From contig NZ_QRUF01000008.1 of the NCBI RefSeq assembly GCF_003458415.1, positions 1-64,000 of the forward strand: 64,000 bases of DNA. The letters run 5' to 3'. This DNA is from Collinsella sp. AF25-2LB (GTDB lineage: Bacteria > Actinomycetota > Coriobacteriia > Coriobacteriales > Coriobacteriaceae). Within the stretch, counting starts at the first letter, position 1. Each line of letters begins with the position of its first letter. This document shows, piece after piece, positions 53,904 to 62,927 of the stretch. The notes under the pieces are model-generated. The model had not been told where the DNA came from and searched no databases. It was given only the letters and a program-made list of their open reading frames with translations. Made by a program: the position numbers and the translations under genes.

Positions 53904-54038
53904 TTTGTCTCAATCTGTAACATCTGGAGGGCCAAAAGGTCTCTATCTGTTACAGATTGAGACAAAGGTCTGGGACTAAGACGTCTTATCTAGATCTGTA
54001 ACAGTTAGACGGGAATTCGGGCCCTAGATGTTACAGAT
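53904..54038. repeat. Two adjacent palindromes sharing one arm sequence
   Basis: TTTGTCTCAATCTGTAACA (53904-53922) is exactly complementary to 53948-53966. A second, shorter copy of the arm (ATCTGTAACA, 53994-54003) pairs with TGTTACAGAT (54029-54038). No gene lies in this stretch. Confidence 0.75.
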
Positions 54039-54061
54039 TGAGATAATTGAGCTGTGAAAAC

Positions 54062-54100
54062 AAAAACCTCCGCAGGGGTGCTTCCCTTGCGGAGGTTTTT
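54062..54100 (-). terminator. Terminator of dxs
   Basis: AAAAACCTCCGCA pairs with TGCGGAGGTTTTT; the minus-strand product ends in TTTTTGTTTTC. It begins at the dxs stop codon. Confidence 0.9.
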
Positions 54101-55881
54101 TACTCGTTGAGTAGCCTTACGGCTTCGGCGGCCATGTTCTCGACCGTCATGCCGTTCTGAGCGAGCAGCTCGTTGGGGTCGTAGCGGTCGGGGAAGCCTT
54201 TGGCGATGCCGAAGGTGCGCGTGCGCACAGGCGTGCAGGCCAGATAGCACGCGACGCGCTCGCCCCAGCCGCCGTCCAAGATGCCGTCCTCGAGGGTGAC
54301 GACAACGCGATGCTCGGCGGCGAGACTGTCGAGGAACTCGCGGTCAAGCTCGGTTGCATAGCGCGGGTTGACGAGCGTGGCCTCGATACCGTACTCGGCA
54401 GCCAAGCGGTTTGTCACGCGCTCGCCCAGCTCAAAGAAATCGCCAAGTGCGAGCACGGCAACGTCGCGACCCCGGCGCACCACGTTGTAGCGAACGGCGC
54501 TGTAGTCGGTGTCTTCGGCGGGCGCAAGGTCGGGACGGCTTACCAGGCCGATGCCCGGTACGCGGATCGCCACGGGATGCTCGCGGTGATCGAGCGACCA
54601 GTTCAGCATGGACAGATATTCCTCCATGCAGGCCGGCGCCAAGTAGTGCATGTTGGGAAGACCGCCCAGCATGGAAATATCAAAGAACGAAAGGTGCGTC
54701 TCGGACGTGGTGCCAAAGATCGACGCGCCAAACACTAGGATGGTTGCGGGGGCGTCGTTGAGGCACAGGTCGTGCCACAGTTCGTCGTAGGCGCGCTGCA
54801 GGAACGTACCGTACACGCCAAAGACCGGCTTAGCGCCCGAGCGCGCAAGCGCGGTGGCAAAGGTTACGGCATGCTCTTCGGCAATGCCCACATCGACGAA
54901 CTGTTTGCCAGCGGCAGCGCGAAGCTCGGGTGTAAAGCCCATGATGTAGGGCGTGGCGGCCGTGATGCCAACGACCTGCGGATCGCGCTCGATGGCGGCG
55001 CTGAGCGCCTCGCCCGTAATGTCGGCATAGGTGCGCGGCGCAGGCTCGCTCGGATGGCCCGGGCAAAGTTTGCGGCCGGTTGCCATATCGAAGGGCCCCA
55101 CATGATGCCAGCGCTCGGGATCGCTCTGGGCTGGCTCAAAGCCCTTGCCCTTGGCGGTGGAAACGTGCAGCACGATGGGATGATTGATATTGCGCAGTTC
55201 CTGCAACGCGTCGACGAGGGCCAACACGTCGTTACCGGCGTCCAGGTAGCGGTAGTCGAGCCCCATCGCGCGGAAAACGTTGCGCTCACAGGTGCCGTTG
55301 CTGGCGCGCAGCTCGGCCAGATTGCGATAGAGGCCACCGTGGTTCTCGGCGATGGACTGGTCGTTGTCATTGACGATGATGATTAGGTTGCTATCGAGTT
55401 CGGCGGCATTGTTAAAGCCCTCAAACGCCAGGCCGCCCGAAAGCGAGCCGTCGCCAATAACGGTAATGACGTTGTATGCATCGCCCGCCAGGTCACGAGC
55501 GTGCGCCAGGCCGCAGCCCAAGCTCACCGAGGTCGAGGTGTGACCCATGGCGAACAGGTCGTGCTCGGACTCGTCGGGATTGGCAAAGCCAGAAGCCTCA
55601 CCATAACGCTCCGGATCGATATAAGTGTACGCGCGCCCGGTCAGCGCCTTGTGGGCGTAGGTCTGGTGCGAAACGTCAAAGACAATCTTGTCGATGGGGG
55701 AGTCAAATACGCGATGAAGCGCAACCGTAAGCTCAACGACGCCCAAGTTGGGGGCAACGTGCCCGCCGACGGCGGCGGAGCTTTCGAGGATTGCCTGGCG
55801 GATCTCGCCGCAGAGCTGCGGGAGCTCGGCGCGATTAAGAGCCTTGACGTCCTCGGGCGTTGTCGTTTGCGTAAGCAGCAT
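54100..55881 (-). CDS. dxs: 1-deoxy-D-xylulose-5-phosphate synthase
   Basis: A 593-residue thiamine diphosphate enzyme, first step of the MEP isoprenoid pathway. VFDVSHQTYAHKALTGR, VIGDGSLSGGLAFEGFNNA (thiamine/Mg2+ motif with its Asn) and VDVGIAEEHAVTFATALA are present. It is about 30 residues shorter than E. coli Dxs, and some family positions differ (VSHQ for VGHQ, DNDQSIAENHGG for DNDMSIS). A second, divergent Dxs-like transketolase role cannot be excluded. It stands alone with a strong terminator. Confidence 0.88.
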   Translation of the reverse strand: MLLTQTTTPEDVKALNRAELPQLCGEIRQAILESSAAVGGHVAPNLGVVELTVALHRVFDSPIDKIVFDVSHQTYAHKALTGRAYTYIDPERYGEASGFANPDESEHDLFAMGHTSTSVSLGCGLAHARDLAGDAYNVITVIGDGSLSGGLAFEGFNNAAELDSNLIIIVNDNDQSIAENHGGLYRNLAELRASNGTCERNVFRAMGLDYRYLDAGNDVLALVDALQELRNINHPIVLHVSTAKGKGFEPAQSDPERWHHVGPFDMATGRKLCPGHPSEPAPRTYADITGEALSAAIERDPQVVGITAATPYIMGFTPELRAAAGKQFVDVGIAEEHAVTFATALARSGAKPVFGVYGTFLQRAYDELWHDLCLNDAPATILVFGASIFGTTSETHLSFFDISMLGGLPNMHYLAPACMEEYLSMLNWSLDHREHPVAIRVPGIGLVSRPDLAPAEDTDYSAVRYNVVRRGRDVAVLALGDFFELGERVTNRLAAEYGIEATLVNPRYATELDREFLDSLAAEHRVVVTLEDGILDGGWGERVACYLACTPVRTRTFGIAKGFPDRYDPNELLAQNGMTVENMAAEAVRLLNE

Positions 55882-56108
55882 CGTTGTGGGTTACTCCATG
55901 CGAATCGTGCGCCGGCACTCCCTCGGCCGGCACAATTGCACAAAACAGTCTCGCACATTTTGGCGTTTGATATGTGACGGCGGCGCGGTAATTCGCCAAC
56001 TGGTGGGGCAAAACGTTTTGTCCGATGCCATACTGATATGTTCCATGATGTTTTATCGATTGTGCACAGGCCGTGGCTTGTCGCCGTGAGTCGCTGGAAG
56101 GAGGCAGC

Positions 56109-56645
56109 ATGTCCGATGCCGTTCGTGCCGAAGAAATCGCGCACGAGGTCGACTATGCCGCCCGCCAGCTGGCCCAGGCGGGCCGCTTGGACCTGACACA
56201 CGAGTTTATCCAGCATGGCGACGTGACGGTCTATGCACATGTGACTTCAGTAGCGCGGGCGAGCCTGTCCTTTGCCGAGCGCTTGGGCCGTGCTGGCATT
56301 TCGGTCGACCGTGCTTCATTGCTGCGCGGGGCCCTGCTGCACGATTACTTTCTCTATGACTGGCACGATCCCGACCCAAGCCATCGGCTGCATGGCTTTC
56401 GTCACCCGTTTTTTGCCCTGGCACGTGCGGAGGAAGATTTTGAGCTGACGCCGCGCGAACGGAATATTATCGTGCGGCATATGTTTCCGCTGGTGCCAGT
56501 GCCGCCGACGTGTCGTGAGGCTTGGATTGTATGCCTGGCAGATAAATGGTGCGCTCTGCGCGAGACGGTCGCCGGTCGTCTGCGGCGCAAGGACGAGGCG
56601 GACGATGACGTGAGTGGCGAATCGAGCGAAAAGAGGAGAGGGTAG
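56109..56645 (+). CDS. HD-domain phosphohydrolase
   Basis: A 178-residue protein. HEFIQHGDVTVYAHVTSVARAS, ALLHDYFLYDWHD (H78-D79), HPFFALARAE and CLADKWCALRETV give the metal-binding pattern of an HD domain. Substrate unknown. GGAAGGAGG precedes the ATG. The next gene starts 4 nt after the stop, so they form one operon. Confidence 0.87.
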   Translation: MSDAVRAEEIAHEVDYAARQLAQAGRLDLTHEFIQHGDVTVYAHVTSVARASLSFAERLGRAGISVDRASLLRGALLHDYFLYDWHDPDPSHRLHGFRHPFFALARAEEDFELTPRERNIIVRHMFPLVPVPPTCREAWIVCLADKWCALRETVAGRLRRKDEADDDVSGESSEKRRG

Positions 56646-56648
56646 ACG

Positions 56649-57668
56649 GTGGGGACCGCGATCGACATGGCATTTGACGGCGCGACGCTTGCCACCTGCC
56701 CACTCTCGGCACTGGTGCTCTCGTTTGCCTTTTACGGGTTTTGCGGTTGGGCATGGGAGTCGACAGTATGCGCCATGCTCAATCACGGACGATTTGCCAA
56801 CAGTGGCTTTTTGCTTGGGCCGTGCTGCCCCATCTATGGCGCGGGCGGCATTGCCTGCTGGCTGCTGTTGCGTGGGATTCCGGATGCCTCGAGCCAGTTT
56901 GTCGCTGCAGCGCTCGTATGCAGCGTGATTGAGTACAGTGTGGGCCTTCTATTGGAAAAAACAACGGGCGCTCGCTTTTGGGACTATTCGCACCTGCCGT
57001 TTAACCTGCACGGACGCATCTGCCTGTACTGGGCATGCGCGTTTGGCCTGGGTGCGTTGTGTATTTGCCGCGTGGTGGAGCCGGCGGTGTTGGGCCTGCT
57101 TGCCCATCTGCCGGTGCTGATTGTGCGGCTGTCCGCGTTTATCGTCGCGGTCGCGATGATGGTCGACGCGGTGTGCTCGTTGGCGAGCTGGCGGCGTCTG
57201 TCTGATCAGCTGGAGCGCGTCCGGGCCGACCTTGCCGACCGCATTAATGAGTCGCTTGCCGATGCCTCGGACTCAATGCTTGAGCGCATTCCCGATTCGA
57301 CGATTGACTCGGTGGCACAGACGCACATCCGCAGCCGTGCCGTTAACGCGTGGCTGGCGGAGCTGGGCGATGCGACGCTCGATGCCCTGCGCGAGAAGGC
57401 TTCGATGCCGACGTTTATCGCGGATGGTGCTCGCGGCCTGGCGCTCGCTGCCCGCCGCGTGGCCGATGCCGCGCCGAGCATGCCGCGTCCGTCGTTCAGT
57501 CGTCGCCTTGCCGGCAAGCGCATGAGCCGTCCGGTGCCGAGCGTGTCGCTCAGCCGCCGCGACCTGCGCTTTTTCAATGCCTTCCCGCGTCTGCGCATCA
57601 ATCGCTACGAAGGTGTCATTCGAGCAACTAATCTCCGCGACCGCGCCCGCGAGCTGTTTCGGCGCTAG
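56649..57668 (+). CDS. Putative ABC-transporter type IV (CmpB-like) membrane protein
   Basis: A 339-residue protein. The N-terminal half has about five membrane segments with FYGFCGWAWESTV, FLLGPCCPIYGAGG and FNLHGRICLYWACAFG, the pattern of Pfam family ABC_trans_CmpB (formerly DUF1113). The C-terminal half is soluble and rich in Arg and Ala (SLSRRDLRFFNAFPRLRINRYEG). The start is GTG after GAGGAGAGGG. The function is unknown, and the link with transport is by family name only. Confidence 0.82.
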   Translation: MGTAIDMAFDGATLATCPLSALVLSFAFYGFCGWAWESTVCAMLNHGRFANSGFLLGPCCPIYGAGGIACWLLLRGIPDASSQFVAAALVCSVIEYSVGLLLEKTTGARFWDYSHLPFNLHGRICLYWACAFGLGALCICRVVEPAVLGLLAHLPVLIVRLSAFIVAVAMMVDAVCSLASWRRLSDQLERVRADLADRINESLADASDSMLERIPDSTIDSVAQTHIRSRAVNAWLAELGDATLDALREKASMPTFIADGARGLALAARRVADAAPSMPRPSFSRRLAGKRMSRPVPSVSLSRRDLRFFNAFPRLRINRYEGVIRATNLRDRARELFRR

Positions 57669-57866
57669 CCGGGATGGGCGTGCTCACGGCTCCCTTGCTC
57701 GCGTATTTCCCGTCCGTTTCGCGTCCGTTGCCGTGCCGTTTCCAAGATTGCGGCACCGTTTCCATTCGACAACGCAGCGTTTAACAACGCCGTATCTGGT
57801 CTACACCAGTTGCCCCTCGGCCGCATTATGGGCGCCGACAACGTTCATGCGATCAAGGGGGAGCGA

Positions 57867-59144
57867 ATGTACGATACGGGATCGACAACGTTTATGCTCA
57901 TCTGCACCATGCTCGTGTTTTTAATGACACCGGGTCTGGCGTTTTTCTATGGCGGCCTGTCTAGGCGCAAAAATGTCATCAACACCATGCTCATGTGCTT
58001 TGGCGCCATTGGCCTGGTTGGCGTGCTGTGGATTGTTGCCGGCTGGTCGCTGGCCTACGGCGGCGACGGTTCCAGCCCGTTTATTGGAGGCCTTGACCAG
58101 CTACTGTGCCTTCCGGTGCTCAACCAGGTGCTGCAGGCGGCCGAGGGCAATGCCACTGACGGCGCCGTCTACCCTCAGATCATCAACATCGCCTTTCAGA
58201 TGGCATTTGCCATGATCACTGCTGCTATCGTCACGGGCAGCCTGGCCGGCCGCGTTAAGTTTGGTGCCATGACGGCCTTCCTGGGCATTTGGCTGCTTGT
58301 GGTCTATGCGCCGCTTGCCCACATGGTTTGGGGCGGCGAGGGCTCCTTTATCGGTGACATTATCGGCGCACTCGACTTTGCCGGCGGCGACGTGGTGCAC
58401 ATTTCGTCCGGTCTTACGGGCCTGATTCTCTGCTTAATGCTCGGCCGTCGTCGTGGTTTTGGCATGGTGAGCTATCGTCCGCATAACGTGCCGTTTGTAG
58501 CGCTGGGCGCCGGCCTGCTTTGGTTTGGCTGGTTTGGCTTTAACGGCGGCAGCGAGTTTAAGGCCGACGCCGTGGCGGCACTCGCCATCCTCAACACCGT
58601 GACGGCCAGCGCGGCGGGCATGGTCTCGTGGCTTGCCGTCGAGCGCGTGCACACTGGTCGCCCCACGCTGGTGGGCGCCAACACCGGTCTGGTTGCGGGA
58701 CTTGTGGTGGTCACGCCCGGCGCGGGCTTTGTCGAGCCGTGGGCAGCGCTGGTTATGGGCCTGATCGTATCGCCCGTCTGCTACCTGGCCATCAGCCATC
58801 TTAAGACCAAGTTTGGCTACGACGACGCACTCGACGCGTTCGGTTGCCATGGTATCGGCGGCATCCTGGGCGGCGTGCTCACGGGCCTGTTCTGCGTGCC
58901 GGAGCTCTCGTGGACCGGTAAGGGCGGCCTGTTCTACACGGGCGACGTGTCGCTGCTCGTTTCGCAGATTCTGGGCATTGTGGTGACGGTCGCTATTGTG
59001 CTGGTGCTCGATTTGGTAATCGCCGCGGTGGTCAAGGCACTGTTCCACGGCAGTCTGCGTGTGGACGAGGCCGATGAGGCGCTGGGCCTGGATGCGAGTC
59101 AGCACGGCGAGAGCGCCTACCCTTCGTTCTCCGGACTCGATTAG
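57867..59144 (+). CDS. amtB: Ammonium transporter
   Basis: A 425-residue Amt protein with eleven expected membrane segments. MTPGLAFFYGGLSRRKNV is the N-terminal signature. GGDVVHISSGLTGL and DAFGCHGIGGILGGVLTG carry the twin pore histidines, and LLWFGWFGFNGGSEF is also characteristic. The ATG at 57867 follows GGGGGAGCG. A PII gene follows, the usual partner that plugs the channel when nitrogen is sufficient. Confidence 0.95.
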   Translation: MYDTGSTTFMLICTMLVFLMTPGLAFFYGGLSRRKNVINTMLMCFGAIGLVGVLWIVAGWSLAYGGDGSSPFIGGLDQLLCLPVLNQVLQAAEGNATDGAVYPQIINIAFQMAFAMITAAIVTGSLAGRVKFGAMTAFLGIWLLVVYAPLAHMVWGGEGSFIGDIIGALDFAGGDVVHISSGLTGLILCLMLGRRRGFGMVSYRPHNVPFVALGAGLLWFGWFGFNGGSEFKADAVAALAILNTVTASAAGMVSWLAVERVHTGRPTLVGANTGLVAGLVVVTPGAGFVEPWAALVMGLIVSPVCYLAISHLKTKFGYDDALDAFGCHGIGGILGGVLTGLFCVPELSWTGKGGLFYTGDVSLLVSQILGIVVTVAIVLVLDLVIAAVVKALFHGSLRVDEADEALGLDASQHGESAYPSFSGLD

Positions 59145-59248
59145 CAGCTTCCCCAAGCACCGCACCTCGGCCTTCAATCGTCGTTTGCGTACCTTAAGTA
59201 CGCGGCACTCCTCTTTCAGGCCGATCTGCGGCACTTGGGAAACCTGCT
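59143..59248. repeat. Long imperfect inverted repeat after amtB
   Basis: Arms 59143-59173 and 59218-59248 are complementary at 25 of 31 positions, with an apical GCGTAC..GTACGC stem. A degenerate second right arm (GGTCTGTGGCACCTGG) follows at about 59285-59300. The gap to the PII gene contains no other feature. Confidence 0.65.
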
Positions 59249-59358
59249 AAGACCTGTTAGTTGCACTTATCTGATCTACAAGGTTGGTCTGTGGCACCTG
59301 GAAACCTCGTGCCATGTGAGGGACAATTCATTTCTTTTTTTGAAGAGAGGAATTCACT

Positions 59359-59697
59359 ATGAAGAAGATTACGGCGATCGTTCGTGCCGAGAAGCTTGAG
59401 GTTCTTAAAGACGCTCTGTTTGCTGCCGATGTTCGTGGCATGACTATCAACCAGGTGCAGGGCTGCGGCGCACAGCATGGCTGGAAGGAATACGTGCGCG
59501 GCAACGAGTTGCTTGTCAACACGATTCCTAAGGTGCAGTTCACGCTCATTTGCGCCGATGAGCATGTCGACGGCATTGTCGACATTATCTGCAGCGCCGC
59601 TCGCACCGGTGCCGTCGGCGACGGCAAGATCTGGGTCGAGCCGGTCGAGGAAGTTATTCGCATACGTACTGGCGAACACGGTCCCGCCGCGGTGTAG
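59359..59697 (+). CDS. glnB: PII nitrogen regulatory protein (GlnB/GlnK)
   Basis: A 112-residue PII protein. The T-loop reads GCGAQHGWKEYVRGNELL with Y45 at the place of the modified Tyr, one residue shorter than in E. coli GlnB. TGAVGDGKIWVEPVEEVIRIRTGE is the B and C loop region that binds ATP and 2-oxoglutarate. It likely controls the AmtB channel encoded upstream. Confidence 0.94.
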   Translation: MKKITAIVRAEKLEVLKDALFAADVRGMTINQVQGCGAQHGWKEYVRGNELLVNTIPKVQFTLICADEHVDGIVDIICSAARTGAVGDGKIWVEPVEEVIRIRTGEHGPAAV

Positions 59698-59771
59698 AAT
59701 CGACCGTCTACCATCCGCAACGTTAAAATGCTGCAATGAGGCACAAGACTTGCGTTGTGGATGGACGGATT

Positions 59772-60434
59772 ATGGGTCGTAATAAATATCCCGAGGAGAC
59801 TGTCGCGAAGATTCTCGACGCGGCGCTGGAGCTATTCTGCGTACAGGGTTATGAGGGGACGAGCATTCAAGACATCGTCGACCGCCTCGATGGCATGACC
59901 AAGGGTGCTGTCTATCATCACTTTAAGAGCAAAGAGGAGATTTTCAACGCCGCATTTGATCGGGCAACGGCTCCGATTGCTGAGCACCGTCGCGCGACAC
60001 TCGGTGCTGGCAATATGACGGGAGCTCAAAAGCTCAAACGACTTTATGCGCCCGAGTCCGTCGTTCCGCAAATCGAGCTATGGACTCGCATGCATCCTGC
60101 GGCAGATCCGGTAAAAAGCTCGCGGCTGCTGGCGATGCAGTACCAAGGTTCGTTTGACGAGTCGGCCGATGGCAATCTCTTGCCAGTAATCGAGGAGGGC
60201 ATCGCCGACGGCTCCATTGCGTGCGAATGCCCGCGCGAAGCAGCGGAGGCCGTATCGTTGTTAGCGAATCTTTGGCTGCTGCCATTGTTCCGTCCGCTCG
60301 AGCCCAAGGAGCGAATGCTTGCTCGCGCACAATGTTTGGCGCAGATGGCGGCCGCGGTGGGGCTTGATTTGGGTAATGAAGTGCTCCAGACAACGGCCCA
60401 GATTTGGGACGTATGGAACCGTGCCGGGTGGTAA
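59772..60434 (+). CDS. TetR-family regulator of the MFS transporter gene
   Basis: A 220-residue TetR protein. The helix-turn-helix is KILDAALELFCVQGYEGTSIQDIVDRLDGMTKGAVYHHFKSKEEIF. The C-terminal ligand domain is variable. Two AAC-centred palindromes between it and the MFS gene look like its operators. The ATG at 59772 fits the family start; its ribosome-binding site is weak. Confidence 0.9.
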   Translation: MGRNKYPEETVAKILDAALELFCVQGYEGTSIQDIVDRLDGMTKGAVYHHFKSKEEIFNAAFDRATAPIAEHRRATLGAGNMTGAQKLKRLYAPESVVPQIELWTRMHPAADPVKSSRLLAMQYQGSFDESADGNLLPVIEEGIADGSIACECPREAAEAVSLLANLWLLPLFRPLEPKERMLARAQCLAQMAAAVGLDLGNEVLQTTAQIWDVWNRAGW

Positions 60435-60439
60435 TATAG

Positions 60440-60452
60440 ATACCAACGGTAT
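60440..60452. promoter_or_regulatory. Minor TetR operator
   Basis: ATACC-AAC-GGTAT is a 5-bp inverted repeat with the same AAC spacer as the main operator. It lies right after the tetR stop codon. Confidence 0.45.
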
Positions 60453-60498
60453 GTAATTGATTTGTGAGGGTAGCCACGGCTGCCCTTTTCAAGTCATT

Positions 60499-60523
60499 AA
60501 ATACATACTAACAGTATGTATTT
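60499..60523. promoter_or_regulatory. Main TetR operator ahead of the MFS gene
   Basis: AAATACATACT and AGTATGTATTT are perfect complements around AAC. It lies 12 nt before the MFS start codon, so it would block transcription or translation initiation of that gene. Confidence 0.7.
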
Positions 60524-60535
60524 GGGGGCAGGCTT

Positions 60536-61798
60536 ATGGCTGGGATGCGAAGAATTAGCGTTTCATTGGCGCCAAAAACAGTGCGATCTATCAGGCTATT
60601 TGGTCTTCTTGTTGCACAGCTGTGTGCGTATTCGATGCTGTCGGCACTGTGCTTTGCGTGCCCGCTTTACTTGTTCGATTGCAGCGGCTCCTCAACGTTA
60701 TATGGCGCCGTCGCGGCGATAGCGTTCATACCGGGCGTGCTCGCGACTCCGGTTGGCGGGATTTTGGCGGATCGGGGAAGACGTCGCGGGGTTCTTGTGG
60801 TACTCGGCATTGTTCTGATGGCTGCATCACTGCTGTTTATCCCCATGAAGCGTTCGCTGCCTCTTGCGGTTGTCGTGGCAGCAATGCTTTGCGTCCAATA
60901 TGGCATCCAATCGCTGCTGAAACCGATGCTTCAAATTGAGGCGGTGTGCATGACGGGCCAAGAAAAGGTTGAGCGTGCCACTGCGTTGGTCTCGCAGATA
61001 ATCATGATGAGCAATATCTTGGGGCCTGTAGTCGGGACGGCAGTCTATGGGTGCTTTGGTATCGATACTCTATGCGAAACCGCGGCGTTGACGTTTACGA
61101 TTTCAGCCCTGCTGTTCGGGGGCGCACTCAAGCAAAATGCCTCATCTGAAACGATGGGAGACGGCGCGACTCGTACGACACGCCGAAACGATTTTCGGGA
61201 GTTGATTCGGTACCTGTCTCAAAACTCATCATTGCTCGTTGTGTTTTTGATTGCGGCTATTTTGAACCTTGCGTTAGTTGGGTTAACGATTGGTGCTCCC
61301 GTTATTGTTGCAAAGCATCTCGGAATGCAGTCATCCTTTGTTGGGATTATTGAGGTGGCTATGGGCTTAGGTGGTCTTGTCGGCAGTGGTTTGGTCGGTA
61401 TTTGGCCGCATCGTTTTTCCTTCAAGGGCATATGTCAATATGTTGCGATGATCTGTTTAGGAGTCGTACCGATTATTGTCACGCTACTGTTCGGCACAGA
61501 TGTATGGGTGTTCACCGTGTTTGCGGTTGGTTCGGCATGGGTCATGGTGTGGGCAGCCATTGCGTCGGTTGAAATCATCGCGTTTGTTCAACGGGCAGCG
61601 CCGACTGAGCTCTGCGGAAAAGTGCTTTCGGTCGTTTACATGGTCCTTTCCTGCGCAACACCTATCGGCCAATTGACGTACGGGGTTGCATATGATCGAT
61701 GGACACCGGCGATTGTATTCGCAGGCATGCTGGCGGTGTTGACGTTGACGACGGTGCTGTTTTATCGGCTGAAAAGTCGCTTGTGGCGATTGTCTTAA
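60536..61798 (+). CDS. MFS transporter, macrolide-efflux type
   Basis: A 420-residue major facilitator with about twelve membrane segments. ATPVGGILADRGRRRGVLVVLG is the loop 2-3 motif. The order of segments and VVYMVLSCATPIGQLTYGVAYDRW resemble macrolide-efflux-like (MefA-type) MFS proteins. It is controlled by the adjacent TetR gene. The substrate is probably a drug or toxic metabolite. Codon use is AT-richer than most of the window. Confidence 0.88.
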   Translation: MAGMRRISVSLAPKTVRSIRLFGLLVAQLCAYSMLSALCFACPLYLFDCSGSSTLYGAVAAIAFIPGVLATPVGGILADRGRRRGVLVVLGIVLMAASLLFIPMKRSLPLAVVVAAMLCVQYGIQSLLKPMLQIEAVCMTGQEKVERATALVSQIIMMSNILGPVVGTAVYGCFGIDTLCETAALTFTISALLFGGALKQNASSETMGDGATRTTRRNDFRELIRYLSQNSSLLVVFLIAAILNLALVGLTIGAPVIVAKHLGMQSSFVGIIEVAMGLGGLVGSGLVGIWPHRFSFKGICQYVAMICLGVVPIIVTLLFGTDVWVFTVFAVGSAWVMVWAAIASVEIIAFVQRAAPTELCGKVLSVVYMVLSCATPIGQLTYGVAYDRWTPAIVFAGMLAVLTLTTVLFYRLKSRLWRLS

Positions 61799-61859
61799 CG
61801 CACTGGGGCACCGTGAATTTGTGGAGGCGGTGGTACGCCGCGCCGGGACGGCATTGTTT

Positions 61860-61913
61860 GGGCACGCCTCTCCTTCGTCTACAATATCGTGCAGACGAAG
61901 GAGAGGCGTGCCC
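61860..61913 (+). promoter_or_regulatory. Perfect 21-bp inverted repeat enclosing the HAD gene's ribosome-binding site
   Basis: 61860-61880 and 61893-61913 are exact complements around a 12-nt loop. The right arm contains AAGGAG and ends at the base before the ATG. The loop region contains TACAAT, a possible -10. Confidence 0.75.
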
Positions 61914-62771
61914 ATGATCAAGATGTTTGCGAGTGACTTAGACGGAACGCTGCTGAACGCCCTGCACGAGGCAGACGGGACCATCCGCCGCGCCATTCGC
62001 GAGCTGACCGAGGCTGGCCTGCATGTGGTTCCCGCGACCGGGCGCTCGACGTTGCCAATCGGCGAGCATGGCTTTACGGGGCTGGCGCTTGACGCCTGCT
62101 GCTCCAATGGGTCCATCGTGCGCGACTGCCATGGCGAGGTGCTCAAGACCTGGACCATCGATCCGCAGGTTACCGAGGAGCTGCTCAAGGCATTCCCGGA
62201 CATTTGCTTTGATTGCTCCACACCCGATGGCATGTTCTCGAGCGGTTCGTTCGAGATGCATCAGGCGGGCTTTAAAAAGGACAGCCCTATCAAGCGCATC
62301 GTGATGCGCGGCATGCGCGCGCGTGGCGGCTATCACGAGGAACAGTATTTCGACCAGTCGATCGGTGACATCCTTCGCCACGATGTGTGCAAGATCAACT
62401 GCCGCGTGACCTCGCCCGAGCTGGAGCGCGACCTTAAGGCATATTTGGCCGAGCGATCGGACCGCGTGGTCAACGCGCCGTTCGATCCGGTGATGTTCGA
62501 GATCACGGACGTGGCGTGCAACAAGGGCGAGAGTGTGTCCTGGCTGGCGGGCTACTACGGCATTGCCGAGGACGAGGTCGCGGTCTACGGCGACGGCGGC
62601 AACGACATTGCCATGCTCAAACGTTTCCGCCACAGCTACGCGACCAAAAACGGCAGCGATGCCGCCAAGGCCGCCGCGAGTGCAACTATCGGCAGTTGCA
62701 TGGTTCATGCCGTCCCCAAACACATGCTCGCCACCATGCGCAAGCAAAACTCCCGCACCGTCATCGAATAA
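61914..62771 (+). CDS. HAD-superfamily Cof-type phosphatase
   Basis: A 285-residue HAD phosphatase of subfamily IIB. FASDLDGTLL carries D8 (nucleophile) and D10, PATGRS is motif II, and AVYGDGGNDIAMLKRF is motif IV. The cap domain lies between about residues 85 and 190. These enzymes remove phosphate from sugar phosphates or cofactors. The upstream inverted repeat could hide the ribosome-binding site in long transcripts. Confidence 0.92.
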   Translation: MIKMFASDLDGTLLNALHEADGTIRRAIRELTEAGLHVVPATGRSTLPIGEHGFTGLALDACCSNGSIVRDCHGEVLKTWTIDPQVTEELLKAFPDICFDCSTPDGMFSSGSFEMHQAGFKKDSPIKRIVMRGMRARGGYHEEQYFDQSIGDILRHDVCKINCRVTSPELERDLKAYLAERSDRVVNAPFDPVMFEITDVACNKGESVSWLAGYYGIAEDEVAVYGDGGNDIAMLKRFRHSYATKNGSDAAKAAASATIGSCMVHAVPKHMLATMRKQNSRTVIE

Positions 62772-62800
62772 TGTGACAAAGGGATAGCCCCTTTGTCACA
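62772..62800. repeat. TGTGACAAAG palindrome, left copy
   Basis: TGTGACAAAGGG pairs with CCCTTTGTCACA around ATAGC. A relative lies at 63205-63239, so the two flank the small-protein locus. Confidence 0.72.
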
Positions 62801-62833
62801 GGTGACGCTGGTCTCTTGAAATACGAACAAACA

Positions 62834-62863
62834 TTCGCATACCTAACTGCGCTTTGATAGAAT
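62834..62863 (+). promoter_or_regulatory. Promoter of the small-protein gene
   Basis: TTCGCA (62834-62839), an 18-nt spacer and the extended -10 TGATAGAAT (62855-62863) form a plausible promoter. Transcription would start near 62870 and leave a leader of almost 60 nt. Confidence 0.5.
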
Positions 62864-62892
62864 TGATACTGTTGACGGCAGTTCCATGTGCC

Positions 62893-62927
62893 GGGCAACG
62901 CCCTCCATCTGATGGGAGGTGATGCCC
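62893..62927 (+). promoter_or_regulatory. Hairpin sequestering the Shine-Dalgarno of the small-protein gene
   Basis: CCCTCC (62901-62906) pairs with the Shine-Dalgarno GGGAGG (62914-62919), and GGGC (62893-62896) with GCCC (62924-62927). The base before the ATG closes the structure, so the ribosome site is hidden until the hairpin opens. Confidence 0.7.
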
